Source: Sporolactobacillus pectinivorans
GTDB lineage: Bacteria; Bacillota; Bacilli; Bacillales; Sporolactobacillaceae
DNA length: 64,000 nt
NCBI RefSeq assembly: GCF_002802965.1
Contig: NZ_NXGA01000001.1
Location: 2,199,871 to 2,263,870 of the forward strand
Direction: 5' to 3'
Position numbers and translations under genes: made by a program. Positions 46,640-56,203 of this stretch are shown one piece after another. Positions within the stretch are counted from its first letter, which is position 1. Every line of letters begins with the position of its first letter. The notes below the pieces were generated by a model. The model searched no databases. It was not told the DNA's origin and worked only from the letters and a program-made list of their open reading frames with translations.

Positions 46640-46955
46640 ATTGGCTCACTCCGTTGAATGAATTCATGGTCTCAACAATCTGACCGGTGATTTAAAATTC
46701 TCTATTATCTTACAGTTATATCGAATAACTTGCAATGTTGCTAGAATCTAAAAAAGAGACGCTCTGTACGATTGGGCAGGGAGCACGGTATTGCTTCCCT
46801 TTTTCAAATGCTGCAACAAAAAAAGGACTTAAGTGGTCCCTTAAGTTCCGCTGTCGGTTCAGAAACCTGGCCGCAACGTATATCGATATGTCGTTCGTTT
46901 CTTTTCAATATAATAGTGCAGCAACCGGGCTAAATCGATTTTATGTTGTCCTCGT

Positions 46956-47549
46956 TCAGGTTTTGTTTACCTGCAGCCGCATCATCCGCTTCCATTTGGA
47001 ACGGCGCACTGTTTCCACGAAACCGGCTTTTTCAAATGAAGCGGGTATCCCTGTCCAGAGGAAAGTTCCGGGTTCTTTGTCGCTGTACGGGACTTCTGGG
47101 TATGCTTCGATAATTTCTGCACCGTTCATTTGGCAGAAGTTTACGGCTGCTTTAACCAAATCATAGGATAAGCCCCTTCTTCTGAATCGCTTTGACAGGA
47201 AGAAACAGCTGATCGACCAGACGGGCAGATCGTCTATCCTTCTAAAAACCCTGGATTTATTGAGCCTGATATACTGCTCTCTCGGCGCTGCTGCACACCA
47301 TCCGATTGGTTCTTTCCCCCGGTACAAAAGTATACCAACGGCCTGTCCCTCAGTCACCAGGGCCTTCATCTTCTGTTTGTTGCTTTCCCCTTTATTCGCA
47401 TCGAAATCTGACTTGGCCAGTCGCCAGCTCATGCACCAGCAACCGCCGCACGCCCCTTTATCACCGAAGAGCGCAACGAAGTCGTCCCAATGTTCGAGAT
47501 CAAGCGAAAATGCACTCAGGCGCTCCTCTTTATTCTCATAGGCAAACAA
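46956..47549 (-). CDS. GNAT-family N-acetyltransferase
   Basis: A 197-residue acetyltransferase with an unusual Cys/Trp cluster near the start (GACGGCWCMSWRL) and the acetyl-CoA loop RFRRRGLSYDLVKAAVNF. The substrate is unknown. An upstream ATG at 47597 falls inside a strong -10 box (TATAATG), so translation must start lower. TTG at 47549 lies seven bases after GGGGGG and is preferred. The start is inferred. Confidence 0.78.
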   Translation of the reverse strand: MFAYENKEERLSAFSLDLEHWDDFVALFGDKGACGGCWCMSWRLAKSDFDANKGESNKQKMKALVTEGQAVGILLYRGKEPIGWCAAAPREQYIRLNKSRVFRRIDDLPVWSISCFFLSKRFRRRGLSYDLVKAAVNFCQMNGAEIIEAYPEVPYSDKEPGTFLWTGIPASFEKAGFVETVRRSKWKRMMRLQVNKT

Positions 47550-47595
47550 ACTGTTTTCCCCCCATCCGTGCACACTGCTTGTAAAAGTTAATGCC

Positions 47596-47624
47596 ATTAT
47601 ACCAGCCTGCTTTCCGCGGTACAA
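47596..47624 (-). promoter_or_regulatory. Sigma-A promoter of the GNAT gene
   Basis: Minus strand: -35 TTGTAC, 17-base spacer, -10 TATAAT, a near-ideal housekeeping promoter. Confidence 0.7.
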
Positions 47625-47785
47625 ACACTATGGAATATCCCGGAAATATCATTTCACCGCTCAGGACATCTATAAAATTTTTCTGAAAAGGGAATGAATG
47701 GTCTTATGGCGAAAGTATTAAAAGGCCATTAAAAAATATTGGCTTAACGCGGCAATCCTGAACGATAGGAAAAGAGGATGAGCAT

Positions 47786-48070
47786 ATGGATATACTGGAA
47801 GGCAAAAACAGGTACTTTATCCGGGATGAAGAAGGCATTGAAATCGGTGAGCTGACTTACACACTCAAAGGCGACTCCGTACTCAGCATCGACCATACTT
47901 TTGTCGATCCAAAATACAGGGGGCAAAAGCTGGCACAGCAGCTGGTCCGGACGGTTGTCGATAAGGCAATCAGAGAGAATAAGAAAATCATTCCGGCATG
48001 TTCCTACGCCAGAGCGCAGTTTGACAGAGTGAAAGATTATCAGAAAGTCGAATATACCGGTATATTTTGA
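47786..48070 (+). CDS. Small GNAT-like acetyltransferase, YjdJ-like
   Basis: A 94-residue minimal acetyltransferase of the YjdJ/NATD1 type, with DHTFVDPKYRGQKLAQQLV (about 36-54) and a KIIPACSYARAQF strand. Proteins of this group are small, and their substrates are unknown. ATG follows AGAGGATGAGCAT. A clear terminator follows. Confidence 0.85.
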   Translation: MDILEGKNRYFIRDEEGIEIGELTYTLKGDSVLSIDHTFVDPKYRGQKLAQQLVRTVVDKAIRENKKIIPACSYARAQFDRVKDYQKVEYTGIF

Positions 48071-48111
48071 ACCTGCCTGCTCCTCTCGTCAATTTTTTGA
48101 ACAGGGATATT

Positions 48112-48143
48112 AAAAACCTGAGGCTGAATTTCTCAGGTTTTTT
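48112..48143 (+). terminator. Terminator of the YjdJ-like gene
   Basis: AAAAACCTGAG pairs with CTCAGGTTTTT, then TTC. It may serve both strands. Confidence 0.85.
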
Positions 48144-48188
48144 CATTTATTTTGTTGTTACATTTTCTCCAGCTATCAGGCTGCGGCT

Positions 48189-48725
48189 TCAGTGCCGGAT
48201 CATTCGGGATAGCCAGCCGCGCCTCCTCCTGCCCGTCTCACTTATTTCACGAAGGCGCGTAACCAGCGCTCTGTCTCTCAGTTCAATCCGCCGTTCCATT
48301 TCACGATCATATTTTTGCACGACCTCCTCAGCTGTTTTCTCAGCAGCCGTCGCCGCAACCTGTTCAACCATCAGCCTGAACTGAGAAGCAGAAAGTGAGA
48401 TCCCGGTCTCCGTAATCTCAGGCTCCTCCCATTCGAAGAGGGATGGATTTTCTTCAGTCCGCAGCTCAGGAGTGGCACTGCACTGATTCACCACTTCACC
48501 GGCGGAAGTTTCAATTGTATGCCCTCTGCGCATCAACGTGATCATACGCTGCACTGCCATGATGTCTGAATCAAAATAAATCCTCTGATTGCTTTTGTTC
48601 CTCGTGAAAACATAGCCTTTCTTCTCCAGAGCCAGTGTCATCCGCCTGAGTTTACTCAGAGTGATCTGCAGTTTATCGGAAACTGTTTTTGTAAAATAGC
48701 CAATATTTTCTCTCCCGGATCGCAT
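48189..48725 (-). CDS. MerR-type HTH DNA-binding protein (DUF3967-like)
   Basis: A 178-residue protein. The N-terminal MerR-like winged helix (about 9-72, FTKTVSDKLQITLSKLRRM and YVFTRNKSNQRIYFDS) is followed by an acidic linker and a charged, basic C-terminal helix (about 120-170, possible coiled coil). This layout fits the DUF3967 and RacA-like group found in Bacillus chromosomes and plasmids, where such proteins act in segregation or regulation. A 27-base palindrome lies 18 bases upstream and may be its own operator. Confidence 0.75.
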   Translation of the reverse strand: MRSGRENIGYFTKTVSDKLQITLSKLRRMTLALEKKGYVFTRNKSNQRIYFDSDIMAVQRMITLMRRGHTIETSAGEVVNQCSATPELRTEENPSLFEWEEPEITETGISLSASQFRLMVEQVAATAAEKTAEEVVQKYDREMERRIELRDRALVTRLREISETGRRRRGWLSRMIRH

Positions 48726-48742
48726 CCGACCATGCCCCGTTT

Positions 48743-48769
48743 CTATATAAGTATATGTTACTTATATAG
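48743..48769. promoter_or_regulatory. Perfect inverted repeat upstream of the MerR-type gene
   Basis: CTATATAAGT-atatgtt-ACTTATATAG: 10-base arms around a 7-base centre. Its position and symmetry suggest an operator that covers the gene's promoter. Confidence 0.5.
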
Positions 48770-49536
48770 TTAGACACAGAACCCTGCGAATCCTTTTTGA
48801 AATTAAATAAATTTAGAGCAAATCATAATTTTTTATTAAACTCATTCTTGAGGAACAGGATCAGCTGTTAATATGTGTGCTGCATCTGTGTCGTATTCAC
48901 ATGATAAATTGATATTCACGTCCACCGACATATGCACCTCCGCGCACCCAGATTAGCAAAGGTAATTTCTCCTCCGATTTTTTTGAGAAGGACCAAACCC
49001 GTTGTTTCCTTCTCGAACTTTGAGTGGCAGCTGAGATTGCTGAGTTTTGTCGTCCTTACCGCTTTTGATGATCAGTAGGTCTCCTCAATTAATGAGATCC
49101 TGATCGGATGCTTTTTCAAATTAACGACAATTTTCAAGATCCAGATTCTCCTTACTTTGATGTTTTTTTGTTTACATAAAAATAGTTATGTAGGTTCATG
49201 AAAATTCTCATATTCTCTCAAAAAATTATGTCCCTGTGAGAGAAAAATAGATGGCGCTTTCCCCCGTTTCCCTCCGTGCGTATTGCAAGAATAAAATACA
49301 AGTTAAATTTGAGCACTTACAATTTTGCTTTTCCCCGCAGTTTGCAATCACCCGGTCAATAGCGACTAGGTGATATGTTGACACCTCAGTCGAGAGCGGC
49401 AGATTGACCTTCAGAGCAAAGGCGAACGGTTTGACTATGCGCCGCATGCAATCTGCTTGAAAGGTGGATTTTGATTCTTTAATAAGGAAGTTAATGCAAG
49501 GATCTCGAGAACATACATGATTGGTACTTTTTACTT
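48770..49536. other. Long gap without a supported gene
   Basis: About 770 bases. A 73-codon minus-strand frame (49226-49447) has no ribosome site and no recognised family. No RNA gene was recognised. It may hold decayed sequence. Confidence 0.45.
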
Positions 49537-50076
49537 TTATTCCTGTTTCTGTTGTAAAAGTTCTTTAATCTCCCCGATTTCGGACTCAATGCGCTCTAGA
49601 CGTGCTTGAATATCATCGATTTCTTCTCCTGCTTTGTAGTTGATTGAAAAATCGATAATTGATTCCCGTTTGTCACGGGCGGCAGAACGATTCTGACTCA
49701 TCATGATAAACGGTGCCTGAAAAGCGGCGATAAATGAGAGACAAAGATTTAAAAGAATAAAAGGCGGTTTATCAAATTTTAGTACTCCGGTCAGGCCAAT
49801 TACATTCCAGACAATCCAAAGTGCAAGAAAAACGCCAAATAATATGATAAACCGCCAGCTGCCGCCAAACCGGGCAATATAATCTGATATCCGGTCCTTT
49901 GCCTTCGTCTGCCTGACATATTCCGAGTTCAGCTGCCGAACAATTTCCGATTCATATTCATCAACAAGCCGGTCAATTCGGGTCAGGCTTTCATCATTCA
50001 GGTCAATATCGAATCCTTGAATATTTTTATCATCTTTTTTCCTATTGTTGTCCTTATTATCCGTTGAACGCCACAT
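49537..50076 (-). CDS. DUF1003 membrane protein
   Basis: A 179-residue protein of the DUF1003 family: charged N-terminus, two transmembrane helices (about 75-95 and 105-125) with the conserved LNLCLSFIAAFQAPFIMMSQNR block, and a C-terminal coiled coil (about 150-178). The function is unknown. ATG at 50076 follows GGAGGACGGATTCCTG. Confidence 0.88.
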   Translation of the reverse strand: MWRSTDNKDNNRKKDDKNIQGFDIDLNDESLTRIDRLVDEYESEIVRQLNSEYVRQTKAKDRISDYIARFGGSWRFIILFGVFLALWIVWNVIGLTGVLKFDKPPFILLNLCLSFIAAFQAPFIMMSQNRSAARDKRESIIDFSINYKAGEEIDDIQARLERIESEIGEIKELLQQKQE

Positions 50077-50100
50077 CAGGAATCCGTCCTCCGTCTATTA

Positions 50101-50397
50101 TTAGTTAAAAAAAGGAACGGCAAGCAAAATTATCGATGCCGCGGCCATTAGAAAATAATTTGCTCCAGCTGAAAGCTTCTGTCTGCCTTGTCCCTTGTAA
50201 AAACCATGAAATTGGAATTTATTGCGATAAAAGATAAAGATAAATATCAAGTCCGCAATAGTGATCAGAAAATAGCCCGTTCTCCCAACTGTCATGTCCA
50301 GTAAATGATAAATCCATATTACACCGAAATCAAACAGAGTACCAAGAATCAGAATGATGAGAATAATTCTCGGGATTTCCAGAAACGGACGCAACAT
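50101..50397 (-). CDS. Small multi-pass membrane protein
   Basis: A 98-residue protein with three hydrophobic helices (about 8-28, 37-55, 76-95). No family recognised. ATG at 50397 is chosen for AAGGAG nine bases upstream. The longer frame to 50430 lacks a site. It lies 24 bases upstream of the DUF1003 gene, probably in one transcript. Confidence 0.7.
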   Translation of the reverse strand: MLRPFLEIPRIILIILILGTLFDFGVIWIYHLLDMTVGRTGYFLITIADLIFIFIFYRNKFQFHGFYKGQGRQKLSAGANYFLMAAASIILLAVPFFN

Positions 50398-50672
50398 TGG
50401 ATCGTCTCCTTCATCGTTTATCAAGATCATGATCGATAATTTTATTATCTCGCAATTGTTATGATTCTCAATTCATTGAGCAAAAATTAGTAGAAACTTG
50501 GCAAAAAAATAAATCTTTGGGATATGGCTTCAATGGCCGAGAAAAGCTTATATTCTCCCTTAAAACTTTACAAATCTCTTGTCCAGGACTTACAATAATA
50601 ATGCCTGCGCTAATATTGCCCTATTAAACTATGCGTGTGTGTCGAATTTATTTATCACTGGGGTGAACTTGG

Positions 50673-51218
50673 ATGTTTTCAAAGTCTATAGATGGATTTC
50701 ATCAAATAGAGTGCCAGATATCTAAAGGAATTAATCGCTATTTTGAAAAAAAGGCGTTGAATGTTTATTTCCGGACGATTACTAATATTGGAGGAGCTGT
50801 GGCAGAGATCCTTGTTGTTCTTTTTCTGCTCGCTTTTTCTCACGGGCGCCTGCATCAAACGGCGGAAGCTTGTGCGGTTTCCCTGACGGTCAGCCATCTG
50901 ATCGTGCAGATACTGAAAAAAATGTTCCCGAGAGTGCGGCCTTATCTTGCTTTGGACGGTATTAAAGTTCCGGCCCATCCATTAGCTGACCATTCCTTTC
51001 CATCCGGACACTCGACAGCTGTTTTCTCGGTTGTTATTCCGCTGATCATGTACCACCCGTTTCTGGGTGTCTTTCTTCTGCCGCTTGCCTTGAGCGTTGC
51101 AGTGTCACGTATTTTTCTCGGGCTTCATTACCCGAGTGATGTGCTGGCCGGAATACTTATTGGATCGACGACCGGCATGATCGTTTTTTCTCACATGATG
51201 GCTATGGTTGCTTTTTAA
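50673..51218 (+). CDS. PAP2-family phosphatase (undecaprenyl-diphosphatase type)
   Basis: A 181-residue membrane phosphatase with the three PAP2 motifs: KMFPRVRP (K-x6-RP, about 88-95), PSGHST (about 112) and SRIFLGLHYPSDVLAG (about 145). Small membrane PAP2 enzymes recycle undecaprenyl pyrophosphate (BcrC-like) and influence bacitracin tolerance. ATG at 50673 follows GGGGTGAACTTGG. Confidence 0.88.
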   Translation: MFSKSIDGFHQIECQISKGINRYFEKKALNVYFRTITNIGGAVAEILVVLFLLAFSHGRLHQTAEACAVSLTVSHLIVQILKKMFPRVRPYLALDGIKVPAHPLADHSFPSGHSTAVFSVVIPLIMYHPFLGVFLLPLALSVAVSRIFLGLHYPSDVLAGILIGSTTGMIVFSHMMAMVAF

Positions 51219-51466
51219 CGGCAGTGTAAACCGGGGCGTAGCGCGATTCTTTTGCTTAAAAGTACTGCGTGTCATTTTTCCGCTCCGTTCTTTATCTTTG
51301 TTAGTAGTTATGTTTTGGTCGCCGGAAAAATCGTTAATGTAATGTTTGTGCTTTTCGGTTCTGCATTTCTGACTGCCGGCTGCCAGGAAATCTATTTTAT
51401 CATTCTTTTTATCACTCTATTTAGCTGATTTGAATGATTCACTTGCACTTTGTTAATCAAATTAAA

Positions 51467-51499
51467 AAAATCGGTCCTCACTATTTCGGGAGGACCGAT
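51467..51499. terminator. Bidirectional terminator between the PAP2 and hydrolase genes
   Basis: AAATCGGTCCTC pairs with GAGGACCGATTT, with T runs on both sides. Confidence 0.9.
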
Positions 51500-51508
51500 T
51501 TTTTTCCT

Positions 51509-52570
51509 TTATCTACCAATTGACTTCTTTTCCGGCAAATGTTTTTCAACAAAATCAAAGATTTTTGAAAAATAAAGCTTTGGATTAACGAATGAGGATG
51601 AAGCATGCGGCGCACCTTTTACAATCAGTAGCTCCTTATCAACCGGAGCAGCTTCATAAACTTTATAGACCATTTCTGTCGGCACATACGTATCTTTTTC
51701 GCCGTGAATAAACAGCATCGGCACTTTGGCCTTTTTCAGCTGCTCCACTGAAGAAGCCTGATAGATACTGAAACCGGCTTTGCCTCTGATCGCTTTGTCA
51801 GCCAGCGGCAGAACCGGAAAAGCCGGCAATGAATAAAGATTGTGAAGTTCATAGGAAAACTCGTCAGCAACCGAAGTATACCCGCAGTCTTCGACAATCG
51901 CAGCCACGTTTTCCGGCAAATTTTCACCGGCTGTCATCATCGCTGTTGCAGCACCCATGGAAATCCCATAGACAACAATCTTTGCCGCCGGATCCAGGTC
52001 GACAATGCTGTTAATCCACGCGACGATGTCCAGGCGGTCGTCCCAGCCCATGCCGATGTAGTCACCCTCGCTTTTACCCGCACCCCGCAGATCGGGCACA
52101 AGCGCGTTGAAGCCATGTTGCGCGAACATTGCCACGAAGAAGAACATATCGGATCCCTGATTCGTGTAGCCATGCAGAGGGATGACCCATTTATGACTGT
52201 CCGCATGTGTATAAAAACGGTAAGCATGCAGCTTCAGCCGGTCATTTGACACGAGAAATACATCTTCCGGTGAATTTTGTTCAATAAAAGCATCTCTCAT
52301 GTGCGTCTGATTCTTAAGCGTATTCTTTACAGATTCCGGAATCGGCTCCTTCGTCTCGCCTGAACTCAATGCACCGGCAAGCTGTGCTTTATCATTGCGG
52401 GCGATCGCCAACTTGTAGAAGTATCTGCCGACCATATCTGCAGCGACTTTAAAAAAGGCAGCGGTACTCGTCAGAACAACGGACGAGATAATGATCCCCT
52501 TCTTTACATCCTACTTATCCTTTGGTACCCTGTTCAGTTTTGATTGTGCTTCAGATGTTATGGTTTCCAT
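51509..52570 (-). pseudogene. Alpha/beta hydrolase interrupted by an in-frame TAG
   Basis: A serine hydrolase of the YqkD-like type: oxyanion region PLHGYTNQGSD, nucleophile elbow GISMGAA, Asp in GEKDTYVP and His in KGAPHASS. The body is intact (51509-52435 from the first internal ATG). In the same frame the sequence continues upstream through a clear membrane-anchor helix (IIISSVVLTSTAAFF) to ATG at 52570 with GGGGTGAAGGAAA as ribosome site, but codon 20 is TAG (52511-52513). Between the TAG and the internal ATG there is no ATG, GTG or TTG. It may be a nonsense mutation, a read-through case or an assembly error. Confidence 0.7.
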
Positions 52571-52769
52571 TTTCCTTCACCCCGCATCAATCTGGTAAAA
52601 AAGTACCAGTTTCTTAGTTGCAACATCATCCTTATATTCATTTTATAACGAGTAAATGGCACATGAAAGTCATTTGACTGAGAATCTACCCGTTGGGATA
52701 CAAAACCATTGTGTCTATATATTTATAAGAATCGAAGCGACGTTTGAAAATATGGCCCTTACTTTTTCA

Positions 52770-54098
52770 TCAATGGAAAACAGCGAAAATGATCAGACTC
52801 ATCACTAAGGAGGAACCGACACAGATGGGCCAGCCGCGGAATAATTCCTTAGTAAACATCACCTGGCGCTCTTTTTCAGTCGGACAAAATCCGAGCACCA
52901 GCGCGCCTCCTGATGAGAAGGGAGAAATTGCCGCCGACAGGCCGCCGATGACAATGCACGTATACAATAGAATCGGATTTAAACCTGTCAGATGGGCGAC
53001 TGACGGAACGATCGGAAACAAAGCCGGCGCAACGACACCGATCAGGCTGCTGAATGATGTCATAATCGCCGCAATCAGGCATAAAGAGATCGGCACAAGA
53101 AAACCGGGCACACTCGATCCGACCCAGTTCGCCAGCAGCTGAATGGTCCCTGCCTTGATCGCCACCCCGATCAAAATGCCTACACCAGAGATCATTAACA
53201 GTGTATGCCATGGCACCCTTTCAATCACGCGCTTCTCATCGGCCAGCTGCAGCAAAGAAGCGATAACAGCGAAGAAAATAGCGACCAGTCCGACATCAAC
53301 TTTTGAACTGATATAAGTCAGCACGGTATTGCCCGGGGCAAACGCATGCAGAATGGCCGGCAAGAGAAGCACGATCACAAACAGCGCGATGAGATAAAGG
53401 TTTATTTTCTGCTTGTGATTGAGCGGCTCTGGTTTGTTCATTTCCAGACTTTCGATTTCTGTACGAAGCGCTTTACGATTTTTTCTAAGACTGATCAGCG
53501 TGACGATCACTAGAATAGCAATAATTAAATACACAATAAAAATAGCCGATGATTCGGTAAAAGCAAAGCTGTTACTATATCCCTCACTGGATATCAGGCC
53601 TCTGAAAATGACACCGTTGGCACTGATCATAAAGTTGGCTCCGGCCTGGGCCCCGAAGCTGGCACACAGCGCGCCGATCAGCGGATCGAGACCAATCCGA
53701 TCACAGGCAAGCAAAGTCATCGGAACAAGCAGGACCATTATCGCATAATAGCCGGCGCCCAGAGCTGACATCAGAATTGCTGAAAAAAGGATGACCAGCG
53801 GCATTAAAAATGGATGCTGACGGCTTCGGTACAGGAAATAACCGGATATTTTCTCAAGTGTCCCGTTGACGACTGCAAAGTTGAAAAAAAGCGTGACAGC
53901 CAGTATGACGAAGAAAATCGATATCGGCCACAAAGCGATAATTTTCGCCGGCTCCATCTTCAGAATGAAACTGCCGATGAGATAAGCAAAAGCAATGGCC
54001 AGAATTCCAGTGTTGATTTTTGTCTTATAACTGATTGCGATTGAGAGAATAATTGCCAAACCAATAACCCAACTAATCACCCTGATCACCTGATCCAT
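52770..54098 (-). CDS. Ion-transporter superfamily dicarboxylate carrier, MatC-like
   Basis: A 442-residue, roughly 11-12-helix membrane protein. The two similar halves each carry a loop of the type GAQAGANFMISANGVI and ISPFSSGGALVLGF, as in the MatC/C4-dicarboxylate carriers. The substrate (malonate, tartrate or similar) is not known. The reading frame is open to 54227, but ATG at 54098 is the first sensible start. The ribosome site is weak and a GTG a few codons down is also possible. Confidence 0.78.
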   Translation of the reverse strand: MDQVIRVISWVIGLAIILSIAISYKTKINTGILAIAFAYLIGSFILKMEPAKIIALWPISIFFVILAVTLFFNFAVVNGTLEKISGYFLYRSRQHPFLMPLVILFSAILMSALGAGYYAIMVLLVPMTLLACDRIGLDPLIGALCASFGAQAGANFMISANGVIFRGLISSEGYSNSFAFTESSAIFIVYLIIAILVIVTLISLRKNRKALRTEIESLEMNKPEPLNHKQKINLYLIALFVIVLLLPAILHAFAPGNTVLTYISSKVDVGLVAIFFAVIASLLQLADEKRVIERVPWHTLLMISGVGILIGVAIKAGTIQLLANWVGSSVPGFLVPISLCLIAAIMTSFSSLIGVVAPALFPIVPSVAHLTGLNPILLYTCIVIGGLSAAISPFSSGGALVLGFCPTEKERQVMFTKELFRGWPICVGSSLVMSLIIFAVFH

Positions 54099-54405
54099 TC
54101 TGTATTTTTTCACTGTATACGCCTTGAGGCCGATGAATTGAAAATAATTAGAAAACAGCTGATACGTGCTATTGAAGTGTTTCCCGATTGCTCCGGACGT
54201 AAGCATAAATAACAGCAGGTTTTTCAAAAATTATGTATGTGAAACTAATATTGATTAAAAACTCGCAAAATATCAAAAATTTTTTTCGCTTAATTACAAG
54301 ATTACAGCAAAATAAGAGAATTTGCATTACATATTACAAAAACGCATGGAAAATATATCGACAATGTAATGATTTAGACGCATATTTCATATGATTATTC
54401 CTTGA

Positions 54406-55338
54406 TTAATCCGGCTTTTTATTCCTTTTGCTTTCTTCTTTCGTCTCTCGCCGCCGTTCTTCTTTCTTCAACAAACCGTATTGGATCCTCGTATTATCGA
54501 TTACCGTTTTAGCATCTCTCAAAGTCCGGCGCGCCTGCTTTTGCTTCTGCTGCAATTGCGCATCGGAATAATGAGACAGTTTCTCTTGTGTCTCCACCGT
54601 CTGATCATAACTGTGCTTTACTAAATAATAAGTATATCTACCTGCACCGGTAAAGCCCTGTCCAATACTTTTCCCGGAAGGATGTTCGCTGAATGCAATG
54701 ACTCTCGAAACAAGACGGCTGCTCACATACTTGTCCCAAAGTGTGATCAATGGCCCGGCAAAGAATGCGATAATGATGGTCGCCAAACCGATCGGCCCTC
54801 TCGCAATCAATGCTGCGATCATAAAAGCGATATCCTGAGCGATGCGGCAAAATCTGTACTTGATATGCAGCCTGTTGGAAGCAATCGGCGCGATGGCATC
54901 ATAAGGCGCAACTCCCAAATTAGCGGACATGTATAAGGATGTACCCAATGTAAATAACAGCAACCCTAAAAGACCATTAACGATCATCGTCAGGATCGTC
55001 GCATGATAGTGAAAAAATAAAACATAAAATCTGGAGAACCAGTCGATCATAAAACCGGCGAACACCATATTAATGATCGTTCCAATCCCAATCTTTTTCC
55101 GATCTAACAAAACGACAAAAATGATAATGACCACATTGACAAGCAGCTGATAAATGCCCAAACTCAGATGTAATTTACTCGATACGCCAATATTGAGAGC
55201 GGTAAAAGGATCAAGCCCAATCTTCCCCTGTTTGCACAACGTTGCACCTAAAGCTAGGATCGCTACGCCGATCAAAGAGAATATTGTTTTTGAAAAAAGT
55301 TCCCGCCAGCGCTGCCCGTTTTTTGACCGTCCTGACAT
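54406..55338 (-). CDS. YczE/YyaS/YitT-like membrane protein with coiled-coil tail
   Basis: A 310-residue protein: five hydrophobic helices (about 20-210) with LGLLLFTLGTSLYMSANLGVAPYDAIA, the hallmark of the YczE group, then a long, highly charged cytosolic tail (about 235-310, SHYSDAQLQQKQKQARR) likely to form a coiled coil. The function is unknown; YczE in B. subtilis affects surfactin production. ATG follows GGGGGTTGGATA. Confidence 0.8.
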   Translation of the reverse strand: MSGRSKNGQRWRELFSKTIFSLIGVAILALGATLCKQGKIGLDPFTALNIGVSSKLHLSLGIYQLLVNVVIIIFVVLLDRKKIGIGTIINMVFAGFMIDWFSRFYVLFFHYHATILTMIVNGLLGLLLFTLGTSLYMSANLGVAPYDAIAPIASNRLHIKYRFCRIAQDIAFMIAALIARGPIGLATIIIAFFAGPLITLWDKYVSSRLVSRVIAFSEHPSGKSIGQGFTGAGRYTYYLVKHSYDQTVETQEKLSHYSDAQLQQKQKQARRTLRDAKTVIDNTRIQYGLLKKEERRRETKEESKRNKKPD

Positions 55339-55707
55339 TATCCAACCCCCGCTTGATCAAAAAATATAAAAAGAGTCATCTACAAAAGAAGTATCCCCTT
55401 TTCAGTGATTCGACATGCAAACGGGTTGTCCCTAACAAGTTAATGAACTGAGATCTCTGTACTGAATCAAAACGAAATAAATGGGATATGGTCGTTACGC
55501 TTTTTCGCCAATTTCTTCAGTGTAATTTTTTGCAATACTTCAGAACATCGTAGTAGAACTTCGGTAACAATCATCAAATTTCATGGTTTATCAGATTTAG
55601 CCAGCCATGCTTAAAATGAAGTGGGAAAAAAAGCTAAGCTTTTGGGTAGTCCGTGTTTTATTAGGGGGAAGCCAAATTGCAATGAGAAAAAAGAGAGCCA
55701 TTTATGT
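55339..55707. other. Intergenic gap
   Basis: About 370 AT-rich bases between the YczE-like gene and the toxin-like relic. I see no gene, riboswitch or repeat. Confidence 0.4.
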
Positions 55708-55736
55708 AAAAAGACCTCCAGTATGGTATCTGAAGG
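55708..55736 (-). terminator. Terminator downstream of the tkt-aroF-aroB region
   Basis: Minus strand CCTTCAG pairs with CTGGAGG (one G-U pair), then TCTTTTT. Confidence 0.65.
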
Positions 55737-55739
55737 ATA

Positions 55740-56074
55740 TTATAGCAACTCTAATTTATTCATTTCCGATATGATATAGTTAAAATCGGGCAGTGTCATT
55801 TTTCCGATAGAGTCATGGGCTTTATCTTTAACCTGATTTTGCAAGTCATGAAGGGAATAACGAAGGATTGGCGTTCCCCTACACCAGAATTGTCTTTCAA
55901 AACCGTCTTTTCGCCAATTTAAAATAGGAATCCTAAATTCATCATACCATCTAAGGGAACTATGTCTGGGCTGACTGGTTGTAGAAACGACCAAATAGTT
56001 CTCAGGATCTTGTCGTCAATAATAATTACCGGTCGCCTACCTGGATCATCGGAATCGGAATAGGTAAAATTCAA
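55740..56074 (-). pseudogene. Frameshifted toxin-like gene with upstream partner relic
   Basis: Two overlapping frames together make one protein: from TTG at 56074 the frame gives NFTYSDSDDPGRRPVIIIDD, then near 56007-56014 one base is missing and the other frame continues DPENYLVVSTTSQPRHSS to the stop at 55740. The pattern (GRRPVIII then VVSTTS) recalls PemK/MazF-like endoribonuclease toxins, but this is tentative. Just upstream (stop at 56046) another frame, with SELTDEITKSFNQWGSNLNIA, lies where an antitoxin would be. It has no good start and follows aroB directly. The pair is probably decayed. Confidence 0.5.
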
Positions 56075-56203
56075 ATAGCTGTTTCAATTGATGCTTTTCT
56101 TTCACCGCAATATTCAGGTTACTTCCCCACTGATTAAAAGATTTTGTTATTTCATCTGTTAACTCAGAGAGAATCAAAGCAGCATCAAGGATTTGTTCCT
56201 TGT

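Noticed and set aside
49226..49447. 73-codon minus-strand ORF
   Set aside because: No ribosome site, unusual composition and no recognised similarity.
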